From contig JANWWC010000001.1 of NCBI GenBank assembly GCA_025056215.1, positions 310,001 through 374,000 on the forward strand: a DNA stretch of 64,000 nt, given 5' to 3'. The position numbers were made by a program, and so were the translations under genes. The notes beneath the pieces were generated by a model. That model did no database searches and had not been told where the DNA came from. It was given only the letters and a program-made list of their open reading frames with translations. Position 1 is the stretch's first letter; each line of letters opens with the position of its first letter. Positions 25,386 to 33,471 of the stretch are shown piece by piece. This stretch comes from Cytophagales bacterium. GTDB taxonomy: Bacteria; Bacteroidota; Bacteroidia; Cytophagales; Flammeovirgaceae.

Positions 25386-26258
25386 TCAGGGTGCGGCCGT
25401 AAAGTTCGAAGTAATTGGAGACGTCTTACCTGAAGGTTGATAAGTAGCAGTATTAGGAGTTCCTTTCACTAGAGTCACTGTAAGAGAAGTGTTCAAGTTA
25501 CTATTTAAAGTTAGAACGCCCGTGCTCATATTAAATGTCCATGTTCCACTTGAAGTAGAGACAGTTCCACTATTGTCGAGGTTTACACCTGAAGTGTTTG
25601 TAAGGGAATAAGTTCCGTTTGAGTTGATAGTAAGAGTACCAGTAAAAGCATTAGTGGAAACGGCTGTAAAATTCCATGTTCCATAGAGTTGAACAGTGGC
25701 AAACTGATTAGCACCTGGTGTAGTAACAGTGGCAGTAGCAGCACTTGAATTACCTGCTGCGTTAGTAGCTACAACAGAAACAGTAAGTGTTGTGCCTGCA
25801 GGAACAGTTAAAGTGGCAGTAGTAACATTGGCTCCTACAGAGGCAGTAGCGGAACCTGCTGTAACTGTAAACCCTGTTTCATTGTTGCTGTTATCAGTCC
25901 AAGTTACTTGAATAGAAGTAGAACTCAATACTGTTATTTGGACATTAGAAGGAGCAGCAGGAGGAGTTGTCGTGGAAGTTGTACCACTAGTGGTAGTAGT
26001 AGAAGTTGTACCGCTGGTAGTAGTCGTAGAAGTTGTGCCACTCGTAGTAGTCGTAGACGTAGTGCCGCTAGTAGTAGTCGTAGAAGTTGTGCCACTCGTA
26101 GTAGTAGAAGTTGTTGTACCAGTAGTTGTTCCAGCAGTTGTTGTGCCAGTAGTAGAAGGAGCAGGAGCGGGAGACTTATCTTTTTTTCGGCAATTCGTAA
26201 GTCCTAACAAAAAGGATGCTATCAAAGCGCTGAAGATTAATACACGACGTGTTCTCAT
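25386..26258 (-). CDS. Lipoprotein with Thr/Ser-rich repeat linker, fibronectin type III domain and lipocalin-like C-terminus
   Basis: The ATG at 26258 gives 290 residues with a signal and lipobox (LGLTNC, Cys23). Residues of about 34-104 are almost pure Thr, Ser and Gly, with the nine-residue unit SGTTSTTTT about five times. A fibronectin type III domain follows (PPAAPSNVQITVL to ATATVTT, about 105-185). The last 95 residues (QLYGTWNFTAVSTNA, GTYSLT, GTWTFN) look like the lipocalin-like domain seen in Bacteroidota lipoproteins. The linker probably holds the folded domains away from the membrane and may be O-glycosylated, since Bacteroidota modify Thr/Ser sites in exported proteins; that is inference. 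No ligand is known. Confidence 0.75.
   Translation of the reverse strand: MRTRRVLIFSALIASFLLGLTNCRKKDKSPAPAPSTTGTTTAGTTTGTTTSTTTSGTTSTTTTSGTTSTTTTSGTTSTTTTSGTTSTTTTSGTTSTTTPPAAPSNVQITVLSSTSIQVTWTDNSNNETGFTVTAGSATASVGANVTTATLTVPAGTTLTVSVVATNAAGNSSAATATVTTPGANQFATVQLYGTWNFTAVSTNAFTGTLTINSNGTYSLTNTSGVNLDNSGTVSTSSGTWTFNMSTGVLTLNSNLNTSLTVTLVKGTPNTATYQPSGKTSPITSNFTAAP
25975..26115 (-). repeat. 27-base tandem repeat coding for SGTTSTTTT
   Basis: About five copies of a 27-base unit (plus-strand core GAAGTTGTACCACTAGTGGT, then GTAGTAGTA), with synonymous changes between copies. Long stretches of Thr codons make open frames on the other strand, which I regard as shadows. Confidence 0.8.
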
Positions 26259-26432
26259 ATCTAAAAGGTGTAAAACATTAAACAATAAAACTTCTGAAAC
26301 AAAATTTACACTAATAAAAAAAGTAATCTTCTAAAATGCAAATTTAAATAGTTAAACTATTTGTTAATAGAACAATTGCACGTAAAAATACAAATCATTA
26401 TTGTTTAATTAATAAACCAAGTGATTTTATCA

Positions 26433-28838
26433 TCAAAAATCTACTTTGTAATAAAGCAAAGGCAGAAATCCAAGTTGATACTGCGGTTTGAGAGGGTCGT
26501 CATTAGGATCAGTAGGATTAGGAGCATACGTAAAGTCCAATAAATTTTTTGTATTGAGAATGTTAAGCAAATCTAAGACAATTTCGTGAGTAAATTTTTT
26601 CGCATTTTTTTTCCATGCAAGCCTTATATCCCATCGGAAGTAATCATGAAATTGCTTTGTATTTCTAAGTGAATCGATTAGCACTATTTCGCCATTATTA
26701 GCAATAGTTGCGGCGCGATCGATAGGTGTATATCGCCTTCCGCCGGCAAAAGTTAGTTTCGTACCCAGCGTAACGATGTTCGTTTTAGAAGTACCTAATG
26801 CTTTTTCCCACCCGCCTAAAATATTGCTTGCATAATGCCCATTGTAATCCGTATTTTTCTTGATACCATTGCTTCCACGGTAAGTAGAATTGTAGAGGGA
26901 ATGTGTAATTAACAAAAAGTAGTTTTTAGAAAAAAACTTTTCAAAAGTAAACTCTATACCGTAGTTTTCTCCTGTACCTTTATTATGCATCTTGTTGAGA
27001 GGAAAAAATCTTGTAAATGATGCGCCTTGGTTGAGTAAAGAAACAGATGAGAGCACTGTTTGGTCAACTGGAATATTCCAGAGATATTGATAATACACTT
27101 CTGTTTTGAAACGCAGATCTTTTCGGATTACATATTCATATCCTATGATAAAATGATTACTTCTTGAAAAGCCTAAATGGCGATTGTGCTGCCCAAAAGT
27201 TTGAAGAACAGGCTCATAAAATCTTGCTAGAAGAATATGAGATTGTTGAATTTGGCTATGAATACCAAATCCTGCGCTCCACGTATGCTTGGCATGAGGT
27301 TTCCATACGATGCCAGCCCGAGGATCTAAGGCTTGAGAATTGTTAAGCGTATAAAGTTGATAACGAAGTCCAAGGTGTCCTGTCAAGCGGTCCGTAACGC
27401 GGATTTTTAACTGAACAAAAGGCTGAATAAGTTGAGCATAAACGTCATCATTTGCCCGCGTAACAAATACTTGCGAAGTATCGTTTCGGCTTTTGTCGTC
27501 AAAGATGTATCGAATATTAATAAATGAAATACCTCCTTTAAAATAATGTTTCCCAATTTTATGATTTAAATACGTAGTAATCTGAGAGCGATGCTCTAAA
27601 GCGCGGTACTTCAACACGGGAGCGATGAGCGTGGCTTTAAAAGTGCTATCTCTGTAAATAAGGTCGTGATGGGAACCAATCCGTTGAGCAGACTGTGCTA
27701 TGACTGTTCTCAAAAACCCATTTTTGCCAATATTAACTTGGTGAGAGGTTCCGACGGTAAACATTCCAGTTCTAAAGTATTGGTCTCGATTGTTAATACC
27801 ATAAAGTTCGCGCACAGGCTTATCGAATTGACTTAATACAATGTCAATAGCGCTGATTCCTCCAATTCCGAAAACAGCAAATTTTCCCGCTTTGGTTTCA
27901 GGGATATTTATTCGAAAAGCAGCGTCTTGATAGCGTGGAACAGCATTTGTTCCCAAAGGTAGAGTCATTGCATTAAGAAGCTGAAAAGTAGAATAACGGT
28001 AAGTTGCTAAATAAGAAATTCGCTTATTTTTATGAAGAGGTCCTTCGCAAGCAAATTCAGTTCCTAAAAATCCGATTTGACCTGTGAACTCATGTTTTTC
28101 TGGGTTCCCATTTCTCATTCTGAGGTCAAAAACTCCCGCCAAAGCATTCCCGTACTCTGCAGGAAAAGCACCTGTCATAAAATCGGAGTTTGCTAAGTAC
28201 TTGTTGTTGATAATAGAGATGGGTCCGCCTGTAGTACCAGCCACCGCAAAATGGTTAGGATTAGGAATATCGATATCTTCTAATCGCCACAACAATCCGA
28301 CGGGTGAATTTCCGCGAATAACAATATCATTGCGCGCATCGTTGCTTCCCTGCACTCCAGCAAAATTAGACGCCATGCGAGCAGGGTCTTGGCGACTCGC
28401 TGGGTAGCGTTCTGTTTCTTCTAAAGCAAAAGTCCTTCCACTTACAGCCACCATATCGTTGATAGTCTCATTTTTTTCATAAGCGATAATTTCTACGCTT
28501 TGAAGTTCTGTGCCTGATTCTATAAGTTGAATTTCAAGGTTGATTTCCTTGGCTGAAGTTACTAATAAATTGGTGATTAGCTGAGTTTCATATCCCACCA
28601 TAGTGACGCGAACAGTTCTTCTTCCTAGTGCTACGTTTTCGATTCTGAAAAACCCATTTTCATCCGTAGTAGCTCCGCCTCCGATAAGGCTATCGTTAAG
28701 CATCCAAACTACATTTGCTCCTATTAACGGCTGTTGGGTGAGTTTATCTACAATGCGCCCCTTGATGGTTTGTGTGCTCTGGGAAAGCGCTTTATAAGAG
28801 AAAAATAAAGCAAAAAGATGCAAAAAAAATACTCTCAT
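26433..28838 (-). CDS. TonB-dependent receptor with carboxypeptidase-like regulatory domain
   Basis: 801 residues. It has a signal peptide (MRVFFLHLFALFFSYKALSQ), a carboxypeptidase-regulatory-like domain (about 22-115, GRIVDKLTQQPLIGANVVW), a plug domain (about 120-245 with GSNDARNDIVIRGNSPVGLLW and FPAEYGNALAGVFDLRMRNG) and a large barrel ending LGFLPLLYYKVDF with the usual terminal aromatic residue. It stands alone, without SusD, siderophore or metal genes, so the substrate cannot be guessed. It is not closely similar to the receptor at 12741-14963 in the plug region. Confidence 0.85.
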   Translation of the reverse strand: MRVFFLHLFALFFSYKALSQSTQTIKGRIVDKLTQQPLIGANVVWMLNDSLIGGGATTDENGFFRIENVALGRRTVRVTMVGYETQLITNLLVTSAKEINLEIQLIESGTELQSVEIIAYEKNETINDMVAVSGRTFALEETERYPASRQDPARMASNFAGVQGSNDARNDIVIRGNSPVGLLWRLEDIDIPNPNHFAVAGTTGGPISIINNKYLANSDFMTGAFPAEYGNALAGVFDLRMRNGNPEKHEFTGQIGFLGTEFACEGPLHKNKRISYLATYRYSTFQLLNAMTLPLGTNAVPRYQDAAFRINIPETKAGKFAVFGIGGISAIDIVLSQFDKPVRELYGINNRDQYFRTGMFTVGTSHQVNIGKNGFLRTVIAQSAQRIGSHHDLIYRDSTFKATLIAPVLKYRALEHRSQITTYLNHKIGKHYFKGGISFINIRYIFDDKSRNDTSQVFVTRANDDVYAQLIQPFVQLKIRVTDRLTGHLGLRYQLYTLNNSQALDPRAGIVWKPHAKHTWSAGFGIHSQIQQSHILLARFYEPVLQTFGQHNRHLGFSRSNHFIIGYEYVIRKDLRFKTEVYYQYLWNIPVDQTVLSSVSLLNQGASFTRFFPLNKMHNKGTGENYGIEFTFEKFFSKNYFLLITHSLYNSTYRGSNGIKKNTDYNGHYASNILGGWEKALGTSKTNIVTLGTKLTFAGGRRYTPIDRAATIANNGEIVLIDSLRNTKQFHDYFRWDIRLAWKKNAKKFTHEIVLDLLNILNTKNLLDFTYAPNPTDPNDDPLKPQYQLGFLPLLYYKVDF

Positions 28839-28948
28839 AAAAAAGCATTTGCTGTAAGTCTCAACGAATTTATTTCGAGCAACAAGCTAATTAGAATTTT
28901 TCAAAATAAAAGAGATTTATCGCAAAAAAATACAAGTCTTCGCAAAAA

Positions 28949-30259
28949 TCACTTCTGACGATAAAAAATACTGATGGGAACTCCAAGAAACCCAAAATGT
29001 TGCCGAATTTTGTTTTCTAAAAATCTCGTATAAGTTTCATTTACATGCTTAGGATGATTACAAAAAAAGGCAAATGCTGGTGTTTTAGTAGAAAGTTGCG
29101 TGCAGTACTTAATTCTAATGTAATGCCCGCGATAGGTAGGAGGTGGATAACGCTCAATTTCTGGGAGTAAAATATCGTTTAATTTAGAAGTCGGAATTTT
29201 CAAATTTTTGTTTTCATATACTTCGATAGCTTTTTCAATTACTTTCATGATTCGTTGCTTTTCTACAACGGAACTAAACACAATGGGCAAGTAATTATAA
29301 ATTCCTAACTTTTCTCTTATTTGATTTTCAATTTGTTGCGCAGTATTTGAAGTTTTATTAGGAACTAAATCCCATTTGTTTACCATAATAACAACACCTT
29401 TTTTGTTGCTAAGCGCCAAATGAATAATGCCCATATCCTGCGATTCGAGTCCCTGTGTGGCATCAATCAAGACAATGCAAACATCCGAATTTTCAATTGC
29501 TCTAATAGTTCTCAGAACAGAATAAAACTCTATATTTTCTTTAATTTTGGATTTGCGACGCAATCCGGCCGTATCCGTAAGAATAAATTTTTTACCGTAA
29601 TAATTGTAGAGCGAATCAATAGCATCGCGCGTTGTTCCAGCAATATCTGTTACAATACTACGATTCTGATTCAGAAGTGCGTTGACAAAAGATGATTTTC
29701 CTACATTAGGTTTTCCAATGATTGCCAAACGCGGAAGAGGAAAGCTATCTTCCTGAAAATCTTTTTTAAGATACTTGATTAGTTGGTCGAGAAGTTCACC
29801 TGTTCCTGAGCCGCTGATAGCAGCAATTGGATATACACCATCTCCGATGTTAAGCGAATAAAACTCATGACTTGCTAAAAGTTCTTGAGCTGTATCGGCT
29901 TTGTTAGCAACTAAAAGCACTGGCTTTTGCGATTTTCTTAACACTTCAGCAAAATCTTTATCAAGAGGATGTACTCCTTGTTGTGCATCTACCACAAATA
30001 AAATGACTGTAGCTTCGCGAATAGCAATTTCTACTTGTTCTCGGATAGCAGATTCAAAAACATCTTCTGACCCATAGACGTATCCTCCTGTATCTACTAC
30101 TGTAAACTGATAATCTCGCCATTCCACTTTACCATAATGCCTATCGCGCGTTACACCTGGCTGATCATCCATAATAGCAATACGCGCTTCGACGAGTCTA
30201 TTAAAAAGGGTAGATTTTCCTACGTTAGGTCTTCCAACAATCGCAACAATATTTCCCAC
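28949..30259 (-). CDS. der: Ribosome-biogenesis GTPase Der (EngA)
   Basis: Tandem-GTPase factor for 50S subunit assembly. The GTG at 30259 gives 436 residues starting VGNIVAIVGRPNVGKSTLFN, the standard Der start; the open frame runs 36 codons further upstream without conserved sequence and would overlap the histidine kinase gene. Two GTPase domains each have G1 (GRPNVGKS, then GKPNVGKS), G3 (DTGG, DTAG) and NKxD (NKAD, NKWD), followed by the KH-like domain with PPTYRGHYIRIKY. It is the last of a minus-strand run with the T9SS mini-protein and the kinase. Confidence 0.94.
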   Translation of the reverse strand: MGNIVAIVGRPNVGKSTLFNRLVEARIAIMDDQPGVTRDRHYGKVEWRDYQFTVVDTGGYVYGSEDVFESAIREQVEIAIREATVILFVVDAQQGVHPLDKDFAEVLRKSQKPVLLVANKADTAQELLASHEFYSLNIGDGVYPIAAISGSGTGELLDQLIKYLKKDFQEDSFPLPRLAIIGKPNVGKSSFVNALLNQNRSIVTDIAGTTRDAIDSLYNYYGKKFILTDTAGLRRKSKIKENIEFYSVLRTIRAIENSDVCIVLIDATQGLESQDMGIIHLALSNKKGVVIMVNKWDLVPNKTSNTAQQIENQIREKLGIYNYLPIVFSSVVEKQRIMKVIEKAIEVYENKNLKIPTSKLNDILLPEIERYPPPTYRGHYIRIKYCTQLSTKTPAFAFFCNHPKHVNETYTRFLENKIRQHFGFLGVPISIFYRQK

Positions 30260-30324
30260 AGCCCCAAAAATTTTTACAAAAATAGCAAATTTTCCCCAAC
30301 AAAAGAACTTTCCCTTCGAGCAAA

Positions 30325-31818
30325 TTACTTCTTCCGCAAGTAGATAGAGAAGGTTGTCCCATACCACTCTTCGCTTTCTACTTCAATGTAACCATTCATG
30401 GACTCCACGAGAGTCCTTACGATGTACAGCCCAATTCCTCGACCTTCGAATTGTAGATGGAAGCGTTTGTATATCGTAAAAAGTTGATTGCCATAATGCT
30501 TTAAGTCAATCCCTAAGCCATTGTCGCTCACTCTTAAACAAATATAGTTGTTAGGCATCTTAGCTGTGCTAATATGGATATGAGGTTGTTTATCTTGACG
30601 AATAAACTTTACAGAATTAGAAATAAGCTGTATTAAAATATTTTTGAGATGATTCTCTATTCCAAAAATTACTTTTTGCTCTTCAAAGTCAGTGGTGATA
30701 AGCGCATTTGTTTTACGAATTACAGGGTTAAGCTCTTTAATGACTTCATCAACTACCTTAGAAATTTCCACATTAGTAAAAGAATTTTTTTCAGGATGTC
30801 TCAAGGAAAGGATTAAACCTAAGTCTTTGATGACTTGGTCGAGTTGTTGGGCAGAATCTTGCAGAAAATTGATAATTTTAAGATTCACAGGGTCATGAAG
30901 CTGTTCTTTGTTAAACAAATGAGTAAGACCCGTAATCCTTGCAACAGGTGCGCGAAGATTATGAGAAACGATATATGAAAATTGTTCAAGATTTTTATTG
31001 TTGTCGATAAGTTGCACAATTAACTCATTTTTTTCTCCTTCCATTTTTTTTTGCTCTGTGATGTCAGTCATCAAACAAAGAAACTTTTTTAATTTTCCTT
31101 TTTTGTTATATAAAGGTAAAATTTCTACTGACACCCAATAAGTTTGACCATCCTTCCGATAATGCTGCAGCTCTGTTCTAACTCTTTTCTGCTCATCAAG
31201 ACTAACTTTTATCCACGTAGAAGTTTGTTTATCAGTGAGTTCTCCGCGCAAAAAATCGCCCGGATATTTTCCCTTAATTTCTGAAAGCCTATAACCCGAA
31301 AGTTTTTCAAATCGCTTATTAACCCAAACAATTTTCTGTTGTGCATCTAAAATAATAATTGATTGCGAAGAATGCTGTGCAATTTGAGCGTAACGTTTGA
31401 GTTTTTGCCTTTGTGCATAATAATAAGTAACATCTTGCACCCAAAAAATAACATTTTCTGGACGATGAGTAGAATCATAAAGTACTTGTGCCTTAAAATG
31501 AAGGTATTTACATCGTTTAGAAGTAGAACAACTCCTTACAGTAAATTGCCATTTAGAAATCCCCCTTTTTATCTGATAAGGAATTGATTCTATTTTAAAT
31601 CTGTCTTTGAAATGAACCAATTCCGCCAAAGTATGTAAATGAATATACTCAGGCAGGGAAGAAGGAGGAATGGAATCAAAAACGTAAACAAAAGTAGGAA
31701 GGATATAAAATTTTTCCTCGACTATGTTATAACATAACTCCGTGAATTTTCCCATTCGATGTACTTGAGAAATCCACGAATTGTTGTGCTCAGCCAAATT
31801 TACAAACATCAAATACAA
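30325..31818 (-). CDS. PAS-domain sensor histidine kinase, cytoplasmic
   Basis: 497 residues without membrane segments. The first 135 residues contain a weak PAS-like domain ending FWVQDVTYYYAQR. A clear PAS/PAC domain follows (145-257, SSQSIIILDAQQKIVWVN to LMTDITEQKK). A HisKA-type helix carries His286 in FSYIVSHNLRAPVARI, with the N in HNLR typical of the Bacteroidota HPK group, and a HATPase domain has the N and G boxes (SNSVKFIRQD, DNGLGIDL, GRGIGLYIV). There is no receiver or output domain and no response regulator nearby, so its partner is encoded elsewhere. The upstream gene is the T9SS mini-protein (9-base gap). Confidence 0.85.
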   Translation of the reverse strand: MYLMFVNLAEHNNSWISQVHRMGKFTELCYNIVEEKFYILPTFVYVFDSIPPSSLPEYIHLHTLAELVHFKDRFKIESIPYQIKRGISKWQFTVRSCSTSKRCKYLHFKAQVLYDSTHRPENVIFWVQDVTYYYAQRQKLKRYAQIAQHSSQSIIILDAQQKIVWVNKRFEKLSGYRLSEIKGKYPGDFLRGELTDKQTSTWIKVSLDEQKRVRTELQHYRKDGQTYWVSVEILPLYNKKGKLKKFLCLMTDITEQKKMEGEKNELIVQLIDNNKNLEQFSYIVSHNLRAPVARITGLTHLFNKEQLHDPVNLKIINFLQDSAQQLDQVIKDLGLILSLRHPEKNSFTNVEISKVVDEVIKELNPVIRKTNALITTDFEEQKVIFGIENHLKNILIQLISNSVKFIRQDKQPHIHISTAKMPNNYICLRVSDNGLGIDLKHYGNQLFTIYKRFHLQFEGRGIGLYIVRTLVESMNGYIEVESEEWYGTTFSIYLRKK

Positions 31819-31827
31819 AAAAATAAT

Positions 31828-32217
31828 CTATTTTCTAACTAAAAATTTTCGAGTTGCACAAGCTAAACCATCTATGTACAAAGTATAAAAGTAAATTCCA
31901 TCTGCCATCTGTTCCAAGTTGATTCTTAATTTGGTTTGAGATGAAAACAATTTGATTGATGTAATTTCACTTCCCAACACATTTGAGATGACAATTTTAA
32001 TGTTCTTCGTATCATCGGTAAGAGAGTAATCAAATGACAAAAAATTACTTGCTACGCTCGGATAGCCCACCGAAATACTAAAAAAATTACTCGAATACAA
32101 TTTTTCATCTTCCGCTACATCATCCACTCTAAGCATTCGCTCTTCCCTGTACAACCCGACTCCAAATGAAAAACCGACATTCCATAAGAATAAAAAACAA
32201 AGTAATAGTCTTACCAT
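31828..32217 (-). CDS. Short exported protein consisting almost only of a T9SS sorting domain
   Basis: The ATG at 32217 gives 129 residues: a signal peptide (MVRLLLCFLFLWNVGFSFG), about 25 linker residues, and a C-terminal T9SS type A sorting domain (about 45-129: FFSISVGYPSVASNFLSFDY, KIVISNVLGSEI, INLEQMADGIYFYTLYIDG). No cargo domain is present. An earlier ATG at 32316 is possible but spoils the signal peptide. It is the first gene of a run with the PAS kinase (9-base gap) and der. T9SS tails normally direct large proteins to the surface; a protein that is only tail is unusual and may work in the secretion apparatus or envelope, which is speculation. Confidence 0.75.
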   Translation of the reverse strand: MVRLLLCFLFLWNVGFSFGVGLYREERMLRVDDVAEDEKLYSSNFFSISVGYPSVASNFLSFDYSLTDDTKNIKIVISNVLGSEITSIKLFSSQTKLRINLEQMADGIYFYTLYIDGLACATRKFLVRK

Positions 32218-32325
32218 AATGCATGTAATCTTTTCTAAAGACGCAAAAAATTTTTGGAATGTTCCAAAAATACCTCCGAAATTTACTAAATATTGTAAAT
32301 AATTAAAAATATTCAAGAAGAATAT

Positions 32326-32333
32326 TACCTTTG
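32326..32333 (+). promoter_or_regulatory. Putative -7 box for the pseudouridine synthase operon
   Basis: TACCTTTG followed by C is a full match to TAnnTTTG, 33 bases before the ATG at 32367. No TTTG at a proper spacing upstream. Confidence 0.4.
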
Positions 32334-32366
32334 CACGCTGTTCTTACTAATCTTACTAACTAAAAA

Positions 32367-33461
32367 ATGAAAAACTCTTCTAAATTCCGAACGAGACAGT
32401 CGCAAAATAATAATATTCTGCCGAGTAAGAAAGAAGTTCTATCATCTCGCGCTACTTCATCGAACAAAAAAAAATCCTTTCAGACTTATGGTAATAAAAA
32501 TTCCGATAGTGAAAATTTGACTTTTACTTCTTCAAACGAGAAGAAAGTAAAAAGTAAGCTATCCAAACTGAAAGCATCCTCTGATAAAAAAACAGATGTA
32601 GTTCAAAAAAAGAAGATAAAGAATGTTCGCAAGCATGCGAATACTCCTAAAAAAGTAGCAAAACTTCCCGATTATAATTACGATAAAATTGAAAATTATC
32701 GGAAAGCTGTCTCATCTTCTAACCCTCCGCAAGAATACATTCGACTCAATCGTTTCATTTCTAATGCAGGAGTTTGTTCCCGACGTGAAGCTGATGAACT
32801 AATTAAACAAGGCAAAATTCAAGTAAATGGACAAACCATTTCAGAGCTTGGCTACAAAGTTCATCGCTACAACGATGTAGTAACTTACAATGGGAAGCGC
32901 TTGTCGGCAGAACGGAAAGTGTATATTTTGTTAAACAAACCTAAAGACTGCGTTACTACTGTAGATGATCCCCAAGGTCGCCGCACTGTGATGGATTTAG
33001 TAGCAAATGCGTGCGAAGAAAGAATCTATCCCGTAGGAAGGCTTGATCGCATGACAACAGGATTGCTCCTTCTCACGAATGATGGAGAACTAGCTCGAAA
33101 ACTTTCTCATCCTTCAAGCAAAGTCAAAAAAATTTATTTAGTAGAACTCAACAAACCTTTTTCAGAAGAAGACGAAGCCAAACTTAGAGATAAATCCTTT
33201 TCCTTAGAAGACGGAGAAGTCGGATTAGACGGGCTTTCAGTGATTTCGCCAGATAGAAAAAAGTTAGGAATACAAATTCACTCTGGAAAAAATAGAATTA
33301 TAAGACGTATCTTCGAACACCTAGGATATGAAATTACAAAATTAGACCGAACTGTTTACGCTGACCTCACCAAAAAAGGCTTAAGACGTGGAAAATGGAG
33401 ATTCCTTACTCAAAAAGAAATCATCAGACTTAAGTATTTTACAGGAAAACAGCCTAAATAA
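32367..33461 (+). CDS. RluB/RsuA-type rRNA pseudouridine synthase with long basic N-terminal extension
   Basis: Isomerises uridine to pseudouridine in rRNA. The 364 residues begin with about 124 residues of Lys/Ser/Asn-rich, probably disordered sequence, then an S4 RNA-binding domain (125-175, IRLNRFISNAGVCSRREADE) and the catalytic domain with Asp227 in GRLDRMTTGLLLLTNDGELA and the NRIIRRIFEHLGYEI motif. Members with such basic tails are common in Bacteroidota. RluB (23S) fits the sequence slightly better than RluF or RsuA, but the target cannot be fixed, so no symbol is given. First gene of a tight plus-strand run with nuoM (10-base gap), OmpA and menD. Confidence 0.85.
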   Translation: MKNSSKFRTRQSQNNNILPSKKEVLSSRATSSNKKKSFQTYGNKNSDSENLTFTSSNEKKVKSKLSKLKASSDKKTDVVQKKKIKNVRKHANTPKKVAKLPDYNYDKIENYRKAVSSSNPPQEYIRLNRFISNAGVCSRREADELIKQGKIQVNGQTISELGYKVHRYNDVVTYNGKRLSAERKVYILLNKPKDCVTTVDDPQGRRTVMDLVANACEERIYPVGRLDRMTTGLLLLTNDGELARKLSHPSSKVKKIYLVELNKPFSEEDEAKLRDKSFSLEDGEVGLDGLSVISPDRKKLGIQIHSGKNRIIRRIFEHLGYEITKLDRTVYADLTKKGLRRGKWRFLTQKEIIRLKYFTGKQPK

Positions 33462-33471
33462 GTAGCTTTAT

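Noticed and set aside
25908-26334. Plus-strand open frames rich in Val or in Ser/Arg/Cys opposite the Thr-rich stalk
   Set aside because: They are direct consequences of repeated Thr codons read on the other strand; the minus-strand lipoprotein has a signal peptide, lipobox, Fn3 domain and terminator.
30260-30367. Upstream extension of der by 36 codons
   Set aside because: It adds Cys/Phe-rich sequence unlike any Der and overlaps the histidine kinase gene; the GTG at 30259 gives the standard start.
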